From Bin87 sp965217175 (lineage in GTDB: Bacteria > Chloroflexota > Dehalococcoidia > Lucifugimonadales > UBA3495): a DNA stretch of 64,000 bases. Below, piece by piece: positions 17,122 to 25,355 of the stretch (the first letter of the stretch is position 1; each line of letters opens with the position of its first letter). Made by a program: the position numbers and the translations under genes. The notes below the pieces were generated by a model. That model was not told where the DNA came from, did not search any database, and saw only the letters and a list, made by a program, of their open reading frames with translations. The stretch spans positions 2,046,001 through 2,110,000 of the forward strand of contig OZ244251.1 in the NCBI GenBank assembly GCA_965217175.1, written 5' to 3'.

Positions 17122-18234
17122 GTGAAAAGTATCAACATCGACCGCGCCAGGCGTCTTAAAGAAGAGGCGCACCTGGGTCACAACCGATGGCACCCCGACA
17201 TCCCGCCGGTCGTTGAGGTTGACCCAGGCGAAGAAGTCGTGCTGGAAACTCGAGATGCCTCCGATTGCCAGATTCAGCCGAACATGACCTCCGCCGATTT
17301 GGGTGGGTTGGATGCCAAGGTGGCCCACCCATTGACCGGGCCGGTGTATGTCAAAGGCGCCGAACCGGGTGACTTGCTCGAGATCGAATATCTCGACATT
17401 GTGGCGCAGCCCAGGGGATGGACACGCAACCGTCCCGGCGCCGGTTTCCTGCGCGACGTGTTCACCGAACCCTATCTGGTGCACTGGAACATGTCCGACG
17501 GATGGGCCACGTCGGAACAGATTCCGGGGGTTCGTATCCCCGATGGTTCGTTCATGGGCACGGCTGGCCTGGCGCCTTCTTACGCCCAACTGGTTTCCTG
17601 GGCCGAGCGGGAAGCAGACTGGGTGCGGCGTGGTGGCCAGGCAGCGCCGCCCGATCCGGAGGATGCTATACCGGCCGGCGGTCAGATAGCCGAGCGGGGT
17701 TTAAGAACGTTGCCGCCCCGGGAAAACTGTGGGAACGTGGATGCCAAGCAGCTCACGAAGGGTTCGAAGCTGTTCATCCCGGTGGCGGTGGATGGTGGCC
17801 TGTATTCGGCCGGCGACGGCCATTTTGCCCAGGGCGACGGTGAAGTGTGCATCACCGCCATCGAGATGGGTGCTACGGCGGCAGTTCGGTTCGCACTACA
17901 TAAAGGCGAAGCGGAACGGCATAACATAACGTTCCCGCGATTCTCTCACCCTGGTTACTTTTTGCCACCCGAGTGGGCCGCACCCCGCAATTTCATTGCA
18001 ACGTTGGGGTATCCCATTCGCGCTGACGGGACACAGGAGGGCGAGGGCAGCCTGTCGTTGGCAGCACGAAATGCCCTGCTAAACATGATTGCGTTACTTC
18101 AGGAGCGGGGATGGACCGCTGAACAGGCTTACATAATCAGCAGCGTGGCGGTGGACCTTCGGGTGAGCAACATCGTAGACCTGCCCAACGTAACTGTGTC
18201 TGCCATCCTGCCGGAGGATATCTTCTCCGGGTGA
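17122..18234 (+). CDS. Acetamidase/formamidase family protein
   Basis: A 370-residue protein of the FmdA_AmdA family, which hydrolyses short-chain amides to ammonia and the acid. GTG 17122 follows GAGGTGA at six bases. Family features are HNRWHPDIPPVVEVDPGEEV near residue 20, GPVYVKGAEPGDLLEIEYLDI near 75, FLRDVFTEPYLVHW, a cysteine-containing NCGNVDAKQLTKGSKLFIPV, and the GDGHFAQGDGEVCITAIEMG glycine-rich segment. Length is within the family range. It is second in an operon with the ThDP enzyme. Amide substrate unknown. Confidence 0.9.
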   Translation: MKSINIDRARRLKEEAHLGHNRWHPDIPPVVEVDPGEEVVLETRDASDCQIQPNMTSADLGGLDAKVAHPLTGPVYVKGAEPGDLLEIEYLDIVAQPRGWTRNRPGAGFLRDVFTEPYLVHWNMSDGWATSEQIPGVRIPDGSFMGTAGLAPSYAQLVSWAEREADWVRRGGQAAPPDPEDAIPAGGQIAERGLRTLPPRENCGNVDAKQLTKGSKLFIPVAVDGGLYSAGDGHFAQGDGEVCITAIEMGATAAVRFALHKGEAERHNITFPRFSHPGYFLPPEWAAPRNFIATLGYPIRADGTQEGEGSLSLAARNALLNMIALLQERGWTAEQAYIISSVAVDLRVSNIVDLPNVTVSAILPEDIFSG

Positions 18235-18306
18235 TCGCGACCGTGCTCGTATAGGTGCTGATGTAGAAGATCAGACCTCGCCGCAGCCGCCGCAATGACA
18301 AACTAA

Positions 18307-18338
18307 TGCCCCGGCCATCTTTGCCACCGGCCGGGGCA
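18307..18338. terminator. Strong GC hairpin after the amidase gene
   Basis: Arms TGCCCCGGCC (18307-18316) and GGCCGGGGCA (18329-18338) with a 12-base loop. It lies 72 bases after the amidase stop and between two converging genes. No T-run follows, so terminator function is likely but not certain. The rest of 18235-18460 shows no gene. Confidence 0.45.
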
Positions 18339-18460
18339 CATTGCTGTCCGTTGTAGAAACAACGGGCTCGGAACACCTGCAGACAAGCTCGCCTTTAGCC
18401 TGACGATGTCCCTCGCTGCACCCGGAGCGGCCACGCGGTCGCTCTGGGCGTAGTCGACAT

Positions 18461-18685
18461 TTAGTTGGTGCGTTTGACTTCCAGGATCTCGCCCGGGGCC
18501 AGGGCTACGCGGCGCACGTTAATACCCAACTTGAGCATCCAGTAACCCAGGGTCGCCTTACTCACACCGAGAGTGTCGGCGGTGGCAGTGAGACCCTGAT
18601 CATTAACCAACTCTGGGAGTAATCGTTCCAGAGGGCTTTCGAATTCCCTTTCTACACGAAGCATGAGTTTAGTCTTGCGTGCCAA
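18461..18685 (-). CDS. Small helix-turn-helix DNA-binding protein
   Basis: A 74-residue protein. TTG 18685 is chosen because GGAGGTG lies about five bases upstream; an in-frame ATG 14 codons earlier has no ribosome binding site. Residues about 33-55 (GLTATADTLGVSKATLGYWM) form a clear helix-turn-helix of the kind found in small regulators and in transposase N-termini. No other domain fits. The gene has its own strong promoter and an AT-rich palindrome just upstream, which suggests an autoregulated regulator or a remnant of a mobile element. Partners are not evident. Confidence 0.7.
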   Translation of the reverse strand: MARKTKLMLRVEREFESPLERLLPELVNDQGLTATADTLGVSKATLGYWMLKLGINVRRVALAPGEILEVKRTN

Positions 18686-18775
18686 AATGCACCTCCAATA
18701 CCTGAAACCCGTGATACATTTGTACAATGACCGGCGGTTCCCGTATTTTGTTTCTTTCTCATCCGAATCGGCGTT

Positions 18776-18804
18776 ACATTAGCAAGTGTTTCGATGGATG
18801 TCAA
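18776..18804 (-). promoter_or_regulatory. Sigma-70 promoter of the helix-turn-helix gene
   Basis: On the minus strand TTGACA (18804-18799), a 17-base spacer, and TAATGT (18781-18776). This is a near-consensus promoter reading toward the small regulator gene and gives a leader of about 85 bases. Confidence 0.7.
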
Positions 18805-18821
18805 TACCAAGTAAAGAATAA

Positions 18822-18840
18822 TTCTAAAATATTTTTAGAA
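18822..18840. promoter_or_regulatory. Perfect AT-rich palindrome, possible operator
   Basis: TTCTAAAA (18822-18829), centre TAT, TTTTAGAA (18833-18840). It ends 18 bases upstream of the -35 box of the helix-turn-helix gene, a position suited to a regulator or UP-element site. Binding is inferred. Confidence 0.45.
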
Positions 18841-18859
18841 AATTATAGAACCACACTTG

Positions 18860-19660
18860 ATACATGGGTATTTTGACATACTTTCCCCGCCTCTGCTAGC
18901 GTACCAATTGCACAATAATCGGATTTTGACTGAATTTATGCGCCACGGCGGGGTTTCAGCCGAACGACTCTGGCGTGGCTAGGTATCGTGTTTTTCCGGA
19001 CCGGTGTTTCCCTCGAACTGAACGTTACACTTCCACGCTGCGCTGGCAGCTCCAACTACCCCGATGAGGTCCGATGGCGCTGATGTTCATCGATTACCTA
19101 GTTGGGACCGTGCGCGCCCCGCTGAATTCGGTACATTACCAGGGCGCAACTCGTTGGGTCCGCGGTACCAGGGGCTGGCGCCTGGCAACGTGAACCATGA
19201 GAGGGTTTGGACGTAGGTTGCGTCAGCTGGGTTACTGAGACCGCGGCGAAAATGTATTTGGCTCCTGGTTACACGGACGTGGCCGCGACTGAAAATGTAA
19301 TCGAGGATGCAATGTACTTCAGTGTACTTTCCCGGATGTTCGAACTGCGCCACTAATGTACTGATTTATTTGCAACGGATAAATGTATTCCTGTGGTGTA
19401 GCGCGATGTACGACTCGCTTTCAATGTACCAAGCCGCCGTTGTTGGCATACGCGGGTTTAGTGTAATAGGTCAAGTAGTTGCTAAGCGCGGGGGTTGGCG
19501 TCAACGACCGATTGGGAAGTCTGAGGGTCGCATGGTGTCAATCATCATTGGTCCTGGGGTTGACGCTTCCCCGTTCCAAATGCGAACCGGCGGCCTGGTT
19601 GCTGCATCGCGCTGCGTCCGAAAAACCCCCGAATGCCGTTCGCCGCTGGTTGTCGTACCG
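18860..19660. other. Gene-poor stretch of about 800 bases
   Basis: No reading frame here looks like a known protein, and codon usage in the available frames is unlike that of the neighbours. It contains a cluster of ATGTAC/GTGTAC hexamers at 19312, 19322, 19356, 19406 and 19424, and an ATGTAT at 19383. It may hold decayed sequence, a regulatory region or an unrecognised RNA. Confidence 0.4.
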
Positions 19661-19663
19661 CTG

Positions 19664-19692
19664 TTGACACCGAAACCCGCGTTCCCTAGTCT
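19664..19692 (+). promoter_or_regulatory. Sigma-70 promoter of the threonine dehydratase gene
   Basis: TTGACA (19664-19669), 17-base spacer, TAGTCT (19687-19692). The expected transcript start near 19699 supports GTG 19742 rather than any upstream start for the following gene. Confidence 0.6.
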
Positions 19693-19741
19693 GGAACCGT
19701 TAGTTACCGCGATAGGCTGGTGCAGTAGGAGAAGACTTGCC

Positions 19742-20713
19742 GTGATAATTCCTTCGCTGGGCGACGTTTATCGAGCCCGAAAAACCATCGCTCCGCACGT
19801 GAGCCGAACCCCGTTGATATATTCAGCCGCATTGAGCCAAACCCTGGACGCCGAAATCTACCTGAAACACGAGGAATATTCGCCGTTGGGAGCTTTCAAA
19901 GCGCGAGGCGGTATCAATTTCCTGGCGAATTTGTCAGACGAGGAACGTGCCCGTGGGGTGATCACGGCGAGCAGTGGGAACCATGGCCAGTCGATCGCCA
20001 GCGCATGCCGCATGTTCGGAGTCCGTGCATTGATCGGCCTTCCCAGAGACGCGAACCCCATCAAAGTCGCCGCAATGGAGACCATGGGTGCCGAGCTGAT
20101 TTTTCACGGAAGCACTTTTGACGAAGCCCGAGTGCATTGTGAACGTTTGGCCGCGGAGGAGGGCTACCGCTACGTGCACCCGGTAAACGAACCCGATCTT
20201 ATCGCCGGAGTGGCCACCGCTTCTCTGGAAGTGATCGAAGATCTGCCGGATGTGGATGTACTTGTTCTGCCCATCGGTGGAGGCAGTGGCGTCTCCGGCG
20301 CCTGTATAGTTGCCAAGTCAATCAACCCGCAAATCCAGGTAATCGCAGCGCAATCCGAGTCTGCGCCGGCTGCCTACCTGTCTTGGGAGCAAGGGCAGCT
20401 GGTGCAGGCGCCGATGCAAACTTGGGTAGAGGGCACTGCCACCGCGGAAGGTTACGAGTTGCCGCAGCAAATCATGCGACACCGGTTGGACGACTTCGTT
20501 CTCGTTAGCGATGACGACATTCGCCGGGCGGTTGCCATGCTGGTGGAAAAGGCACACACGTTGTCGGAGGGCGCGGGAGCGACCGCGTTGGCCGGCGCGG
20601 TCAAGCGCCCCGACCTGATTCAGGGCAAGAAAGTATCGGTTACGGTCAGCGGAGCAAACATAACGCTGGCGCAACTTCAGGAGTGCATAGCGGTTTACCT
20701 GGATGGGAGGTAA
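19742..20713 (+). CDS. PLP-dependent threonine dehydratase-like ammonia-lyase
   Basis: A 323-residue fold-type II PLP enzyme, related to catabolic threonine/serine dehydratase that makes 2-oxobutyrate or pyruvate plus ammonia. The PLP lysine is in YSPLGAFKARGGINF near residue 50; the cofactor phosphate loop reads SSGNHGQ, and the glycine-rich loop GGGSGVSG is near 180. There is no C-terminal ACT regulatory domain, so it matches the short catabolic type or serine/threonine racemase relatives. GTG 19742 has AGGAG about ten bases upstream and a promoter ends 50 bases earlier; the open frame continues upstream through non-homologous sequence. It converges with the PurM-like gene. Confidence 0.88.
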   Translation: MIIPSLGDVYRARKTIAPHVSRTPLIYSAALSQTLDAEIYLKHEEYSPLGAFKARGGINFLANLSDEERARGVITASSGNHGQSIASACRMFGVRALIGLPRDANPIKVAAMETMGAELIFHGSTFDEARVHCERLAAEEGYRYVHPVNEPDLIAGVATASLEVIEDLPDVDVLVLPIGGGSGVSGACIVAKSINPQIQVIAAQSESAPAAYLSWEQGQLVQAPMQTWVEGTATAEGYELPQQIMRHRLDDFVLVSDDDIRRAVAMLVEKAHTLSEGAGATALAGAVKRPDLIQGKKVSVTVSGANITLAQLQECIAVYLDGR

Positions 20714-20719
20714 CGGTTC

Positions 20720-21745
20720 TTACGAAGGGTCCTCACGGCTTTCCAGGTAGCGGGCTAATTCGTCACGGCGAAACTCGGGCAGGGCATTGTCGCCGGTGCG
20801 GTCTACCATCCATAATCCTTCGTCGGCTTCCATGATTTGACCGACTTCCCAACCGCTGACGCCCGTGGCGTCGAGAGCTCGCAGGGCTCGCGGTACGTCC
20901 GATGACGACAAAGTGGCTACCAATGCTCCGGAGCCCAGGAGACCCAGCGGGTCGATACCCAGAACTTGGCAGATCGTGACCGACTCCGGCAGTATGGGCA
21001 TGCTTTCTGCCTCTACCACGAGTCCGACGTCAGAACCGATTGCGACCTCCCGAAGCGCAGTTATCACGCCTCCTTCCGTTATATCGTGCATGCTGTGGAC
21101 ATCCACAGAGTCGCACAACGCGCGGGCGGCCGACACCACGCTGATGCCGGGCGTCTTCAGATAATCGGCTGCGCGGGCGATGTCATCGTCGTTCACTCCG
21201 AGACGGCTAAGGTCTGCGGCGAATTCTCGAGCCAGAATGGCAGTCCCTTCTATGGCTATACCGGTGGTCACGATGATGCTATCGCCATCCTGTGCACCGG
21301 ATGATGAAATCAGATTGGCCGAAGAATCCAGTTCGCCCAGCATGGTTCCCGCAACTATGGGTCGAGGGATACCGACCGATACTTCAGTATGGCCACCTAC
21401 AACGCTCACTCCCAGTTCGCCGCATGCCATTGCTATATCGGAGAATATGGCGCGAATTTCATTTTCGTCAATATTCGGCGGCAGCAGGATGGTGGGCAGG
21501 AACCATCTGGGTACGCCTCCGGTGCATGCAATGTCGTTGGCATTGACTTGAACCGCGTACCAACCGATGCGATCCACCACGAATGTAACTGGATCCGATT
21601 TGGCGATAAGGAGCTGATTGCCCATTTCGATGACTGCGCAGTCCTCACCGACCTTGGGTCCAACGCGAACCCGTGGGTCATTCGCTGCGAATTCCGACAG
21701 CAATTCAGACAAAAGTGCAGGCGGCAGTTTTCCGGCTTCCAACAT
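20720..21745 (-). CDS. PurM/HypE-superfamily (AIR synthase-related) ATP-binding protein
   Basis: A 341-residue member of the PurM/HypE/ThiL/SelD superfamily. ATG 21745 has GGGAGG directly upstream. The family's N-terminal Asp-rich strand reads VGPKVGEDCAVIEMG; the VQVNANDIACTGGVPRWFL segment near residue 70 and VVGGHTEVSVGI near 120 form the ATP-binding cleft; MHDITEGGVITALREVA near 225 and LLGSGALVATL are also typical. It lacks the SelD Cys/Sec loop and the HypE C-terminal PxxxC peptide, so it is neither SelD nor HypE proper. Function is unknown. It diverges from the tRNA-Glu gene. Confidence 0.8.
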   Translation of the reverse strand: MLEAGKLPPALLSELLSEFAANDPRVRVGPKVGEDCAVIEMGNQLLIAKSDPVTFVVDRIGWYAVQVNANDIACTGGVPRWFLPTILLPPNIDENEIRAIFSDIAMACGELGVSVVGGHTEVSVGIPRPIVAGTMLGELDSSANLISSSGAQDGDSIIVTTGIAIEGTAILAREFAADLSRLGVNDDDIARAADYLKTPGISVVSAARALCDSVDVHSMHDITEGGVITALREVAIGSDVGLVVEAESMPILPESVTICQVLGIDPLGLLGSGALVATLSSSDVPRALRALDATGVSGWEVGQIMEADEGLWMVDRTGDNALPEFRRDELARYLESREDPS

Positions 21746-21829
21746 CCCTCCCAGTTTTTTGGATTTTTCATGCCCAGTGTAACAAATGCTTCCCGATCAC
21801 AAACGCACACGCAAAATTGCTTGTCTTCG

Positions 21830-21857
21830 TTACAGTCGGCCAACCTTTTGATATAAT
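21830..21857 (+). promoter_or_regulatory. Promoter of tRNA-Glu
   Basis: TTACAG (21830-21835), 16-base spacer, consensus TATAAT (21852-21857), ending 32 bases before the tRNA 5' end. Confidence 0.7.
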
Positions 21858-21889
21858 GATCGCCGCGTTACCATGCCTCGTAACGCTCT

Positions 21890-21966
21890 GGCGCATTCGT
21901 CTAGCGGCCCAGGACACCGCCCTCTCAAGGCGGAGATCAGGGGTTCGAATCCCCTATGCGCCACCA
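21890..21966 (+). tRNA. tRNA-Glu (anticodon CTC)
   Basis: A full cloverleaf: acceptor GGCGCAT pairs with ATGCGCC, anticodon stem CCGCC/GGCGG encloses loop CTCTCAA with anticodon CTC, T-arm AGGGG-TTCGAAT-CCCCT. Discriminator A and the 3' CCA are encoded. Own promoter and terminator flank it. Confidence 0.97.
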
Positions 21967-21975
21967 TTGATTTGG

Positions 21976-22009
21976 CCGCCGACGCAACTTTTGGCGTCGG
22001 CGGTTTTTT
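21976..22009 (+). terminator. Rho-independent terminator of tRNA-Glu
   Basis: Perfect 10-base stem CCGCCGACGC (21976-21985) / GCGTCGGCGG (21994-22003), loop of 8, followed by six Ts. Confidence 0.93.
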
Positions 22010-22143
22010 GCATCTGTTTGGGGTAATTCATTGCAATTCTGCCGGGCTGGTGGTCGACCCGCAGCACTTTAGTCCCCCGGTTTCGCCCATTGCCGACACC
22101 GCATTATTGACACCCGGGAGGCCACGCTGTCCGGCATTGGCCG

Positions 22144-22266
22144 CTACTCACGGTTTTCCGCGTCGTCGCAATTGTGATCGTTGAATAGCAGATGCCCCTC
22201 GAGACGGGCCAATTTGGCGCGACCTTCAGAGGGTTCGACCGTGGTGATATCCTTGGCTTCCGCGGT
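22144..22266 (-). pseudogene. Possible remnant of an iron-sulfur oxidoreductase gene
   Basis: The minus strand reads TAEAKDITTVEPSEGRAKLA...LEGHLLFNDHNCDD and stops at 22144; a stop codon also precedes it, and there is no start. The pattern 'xxT.S....A...LE.LL..HNCD' recalls the segment before the Cys-rich site in formate dehydrogenase / NADH dehydrogenase chain G proteins, here with the cysteine region lost. It lies in the 370-base gap after tRNA-Glu, where I otherwise see nothing. Weak call. Confidence 0.3.
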
Positions 22267-22339
22267 TTATGTTTGACCGGGGGGTGGTGAAATCACGCGG
22301 TGGTGTTCTTGATGGCAGGTGGGTCGCGGCGGGCACGGT

Positions 22340-23227
22340 ATGCTGGATTCCACGACATTACTAGCTTTGGGCTTGGTGGTTGCGTCTGCGGCCGCGCATG
22401 CAACATGGAATTTGTTGTTGAAACGGGCACGACGGCAAGAGGTTTTCGTTTGGTGGCTGGCAGCTTTCGGCATGGTGGGGACGTTGCCTGTCGCCGTAAT
22501 TGTGGCGCTGCGAACTACGTTCGAACCGGTCGGTATTTGGTTCATTGTGATTTCGGCATTGCTGCACATCGGCTATTTCCTGTTTCTGGGGCGCAGCCTC
22601 GCTCGCGGTGAATTGTCTCTGGTGTATCCGATCGCGCGTAGTTTCGGACCGGGGTTGGTGCCGGTGCTAGCGGTGCTGGTTCTAGGAGAAACTGTCCCGG
22701 CATTTGGATGGGTTGGCATCGCGTGTATTGTCGCCGGAATATACGTGATGGCGTCGTGGGATCACCTGAGGCAATTCGGGATGAGGCCAAAGGGGTTGAC
22801 CGGGTTGAACGCGGTCCGGTACGCGATGCTCACGGGATTGTGCATTGCCCTCTACACGATAGTGGACAAACGGGGAGTATCCCACGTAAGTCCGTTTCTC
22901 TATTTGTACCTGATGACTTGCGGTGTCGCGTTGGGGATGCTGCCTTACATAATCCGGAATTACGGATTTACAGGCGTGGTAGAAGAATGGAGGTCCGGGG
23001 GATGGGGGATACCGGTGGCGTCCGGGTTGGTATACCTGGCCTACGGGTTGGTTCTGACCGCCATGCAGATCGCCGAGGCCAGTTACGTAGCGCCAGCGCG
23101 GGAGATTGGTCTGTTGTTTGGAGTGGCAATGGGGGCGATAGTTTTGAAAGAGCGCGTAACGCGAGGTCGCTTAGCGGGCGTTTCGGTGCTGGTATCAGGA
23201 CTAGTGCTGATTACGGCGGCAGAATGA
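22340..23227 (+). CDS. EamA/DMT-family membrane transporter
   Basis: A 295-residue protein of about ten hydrophobic helices in two EamA halves, typical of drug/metabolite exporters in the cytoplasmic membrane. Signs are TLLALGLVVASAAAHATWNL at the N-terminus, GELSLVYPIARSFGPGLVPV followed by VLVLGETVPAFGWVGIACIV in the first half, and EASYVAPAREIGLLFGVAMG plus a similar LKERVTRGRLAGVSVLVSGL in the second. ATG 22340 was preferred to GTG 22319. The charge at the loop is ordinary. Substrate unknown; single-gene transcript, followed 68 bases later by nitroreductase. Confidence 0.87.
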   Translation: MLDSTTLLALGLVVASAAAHATWNLLLKRARRQEVFVWWLAAFGMVGTLPVAVIVALRTTFEPVGIWFIVISALLHIGYFLFLGRSLARGELSLVYPIARSFGPGLVPVLAVLVLGETVPAFGWVGIACIVAGIYVMASWDHLRQFGMRPKGLTGLNAVRYAMLTGLCIALYTIVDKRGVSHVSPFLYLYLMTCGVALGMLPYIIRNYGFTGVVEEWRSGGWGIPVASGLVYLAYGLVLTAMQIAEASYVAPAREIGLLFGVAMGAIVLKERVTRGRLAGVSVLVSGLVLITAAE

Positions 23228-23295
23228 GCGAACGGTGAGCAGGGGATATAATGCCGAAGACGACGTTAGCGCAATGCGATTTATGGAGGACTGAT

Positions 23296-23931
23296 ATGGC
23301 CGATCAGATGAGTTTGTTTGAAGCGATTTACAGTCAGAGACAGATTACCCGTTATAAGCCTGACCCGGTGCCGCAGGGTGCTCTGGAGCACATGGTGGAT
23401 GCCGCGGTGCGGGCTCCCAACGGCGGCAACACCCAACCGTGGGAGTTTGTGGTGGTCAATGATCCGGAGTTAGTGCATCGACTGGGAGAGTTGTACAAAA
23501 CTACCTGGCTGGACGCAATGGGCTGGGAACCATCGCCCACGGAATCGCGTGTTTACCGGCACGCGAGGTATCTGGCTCATCATATGCCGGAAGTGCCGGC
23601 GATGATAATTGTGTGTGCCGATCACTCGCGGGGCAGTGGGTATCAGCCGGGTGAAGCCATCGAGAAGGGTCGACACGCTGCATCCATCTGGCCGGCGATA
23701 CAAAATCTGTTTCTGGCCGGCCGCGCGCTGGGGTTGGGCACTCGAATCACCACCGTGTTGAACCGTAAAGAGGACGAAGTGCGAGAGATCCTGGGGCTTC
23801 CGGAATACGCAGAGATGATTTGCCTGACGCCAGTCGGTTATCCGCGGGGTAGTTTCGGTCCAACGAGCCGTCGCCCGGCCTCGGAAGTCACCTCGTTCAA
23901 CGGATGGGGCAAACGCGGTTGGACTGAGTGA
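23296..23931 (+). CDS. Nitroreductase-family FMN oxidoreductase
   Basis: A 211-residue NAD(P)H-dependent flavoenzyme of the nitroreductase fold. ATG 23296 has GGAGG seven bases upstream. Typical motifs are EAIYSQRQITRYKPDPVP near residue 8 (the R-R-x-R FMN-binding start), AAVRAPNGGNTQPWEFVVV near 40, and ASIWPAIQNLFLAGRALGLG near 133. The C-terminus has the common YPRG segment. Substrate could be a nitroaromatic, quinone, or a deiodinase/dehydrogenase-like compound; not decidable. It precedes an amidohydrolase on the same strand by 29 bases, so they may be cotranscribed. Confidence 0.9.
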   Translation: MADQMSLFEAIYSQRQITRYKPDPVPQGALEHMVDAAVRAPNGGNTQPWEFVVVNDPELVHRLGELYKTTWLDAMGWEPSPTESRVYRHARYLAHHMPEVPAMIIVCADHSRGSGYQPGEAIEKGRHAASIWPAIQNLFLAGRALGLGTRITTVLNRKEDEVREILGLPEYAEMICLTPVGYPRGSFGPTSRRPASEVTSFNGWGKRGWTE

Positions 23932-23960
23932 TTCAGGTTCAGCGTTGGAGAGGTGGTTAA

Positions 23961-25337
23961 TTGGAATCTTCCATAAAGATTGACGGCGTTCGCTATGTAA
24001 TCACGATGGACCCGGAGCGGCGGATCATTGCCGATGGGTCGGTGATGATCCGTGGCAGCCGGATAACTCGGGTTGGAAAAGCTGCGGAACTGGCTGACGA
24101 GACCGCCGACCGAGTTATCGACGGGGGCGGCATGGTTTTGACGCCCGGCTTCGTAAACGGGCACATGCATATCAGCTATGCCCACGCGGCCAGGGGACTG
24201 TTTCCGGACGATCTGGGTTCACAGTATTTGCCCAACGTGTTCGCACTGCAGGCCGCGATGACCGCTGAAGATGAGTATTCGACGTCGTTGCTGGCTATTA
24301 CCGAGCTGCTGAAATACGGCACGACCACCTTCCTGGACCCGGGAACGACCACGCATCTGGACGCATGTCTGGAGGCGTACCGCGTTGCCGGATGCAGGAT
24401 AGTAGTTGGCCGGAGCGTGCAGGACCGATCCAACCCGCTGAATGTGCCGGTGTTCTCCGCCGAAGCAGCGTTGAACGAAACTGAAAGCGCCATCAACCTG
24501 TACAACAACGCATTGGATGGCATGGTTACGGCGTGGGCGATGCCCTTCTCACCGGAGTACTGTTCTCCGGATCTGCTCAAGAAGTGCTACGCGCTGGCCG
24601 AGGAAGCCGATACCCGCATCACGCTGCATTTCACGAACGGCGTCGGCTGGATTGCAGAATGTCGGCGAAGTCACGGTTGCACGCCCACGGAATACCTGGA
24701 TCGTTGCGGGGTATTGGGGCCGCGGATGACGCTGGCGCATTGCCTTGGGATTGGTGACGATGAAGCGCGCCTGATCGCGGAACGGGGAGCATCTGTTGTA
24801 ATGTGTCCGACCGCGGCGGTGAAGGGTGGCGCCGGGATGACACATCATGGGCGATTGCCCGAACTGCTGGAGTTCGGGGCGACCGTGGGTCTGGGCACGG
24901 ACGCCGGCAATAATTCCAACCTGCTGGAAACACTGCGCTCCGTTTATCTGGCGGCGGTGCTGTACAAGGACGGCAGGCGGGACGTTGGAATGATCCCGGC
25001 GGAGACCGCGCTGGAATTGGGCACGATCCGGGGAGCAGCGGCGTTGGGCCTGGATCGGGAAACGGGTTCTATAGAACCTGGTAAAGCGGCAGACCTGGTA
25101 CTGTTTGACACCAGGCGGGCGGAGTGGGGAGCGCTGCACAACCCGGTGAACAGTCTGGTTTACAACGCCGACGGCCGGAGCGTACACACCGTTTTAGTGA
25201 ATGGCCGGGTTGTGGTGGCGGATCATCAACCGTTATTCGTGGATGAATCGGCGTTGGTGGAAGAAGTGCAGGCCGTAGGCGATGGGCTTATCGCCCGCAC
25301 CGGGGTTTCGTTTCCGAGTCGTTGGCCGGTGGTTTAG
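23961..25337 (+). CDS. Amidohydrolase-superfamily metal-dependent hydrolase (ATZ/TRZ type)
   Basis: A 458-residue protein starting at TTG 23961 with AGGTGG 4-5 bases upstream. It has the cyclic-amide hydrolase layout: small N-terminal beta domain, GFVNGHMHISYAHAARG near residue 65 (metal His-x-His), ITLHFTNGV near 212, RMTLAHCLGI near 255, and GLGTDAGNNSN near 310 with the metal Asp. Relatives deaminate S-adenosylhomocysteine, methylthioadenosine or triazines. The catalytic Glu normally found in the HxxE motif after the third His is absent (LHFTNG), so a deaminase role is not safe. It may be cotranscribed with nitroreductase. Confidence 0.85.
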   Translation: MESSIKIDGVRYVITMDPERRIIADGSVMIRGSRITRVGKAAELADETADRVIDGGGMVLTPGFVNGHMHISYAHAARGLFPDDLGSQYLPNVFALQAAMTAEDEYSTSLLAITELLKYGTTTFLDPGTTTHLDACLEAYRVAGCRIVVGRSVQDRSNPLNVPVFSAEAALNETESAINLYNNALDGMVTAWAMPFSPEYCSPDLLKKCYALAEEADTRITLHFTNGVGWIAECRRSHGCTPTEYLDRCGVLGPRMTLAHCLGIGDDEARLIAERGASVVMCPTAAVKGGAGMTHHGRLPELLEFGATVGLGTDAGNNSNLLETLRSVYLAAVLYKDGRRDVGMIPAETALELGTIRGAAALGLDRETGSIEPGKAADLVLFDTRRAEWGALHNPVNSLVYNADGRSVHTVLVNGRVVVADHQPLFVDESALVEEVQAVGDGLIARTGVSFPSRWPVV

Positions 25338-25355
25338 AAGGGCCGCAGTTGGGCC

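Noticed and set aside
19087..19353. Minus-strand 88-codon frame in the gene-poor stretch
   Set aside because: No ribosome binding site, no family resemblance, and no pattern beyond an accidental open frame.
19307..19741. N-terminal extension of the threonine dehydratase
   Set aside because: The extra 145 codons match no family part, and a promoter at 19664-19692 lies inside it; GTG 19742 gives the normal length.
20720..21745. SelD (selenophosphate synthase) for the SelA pathway
   Set aside because: It belongs to the same superfamily but lacks the N-terminal Cys/Sec-Lys loop of SelD.
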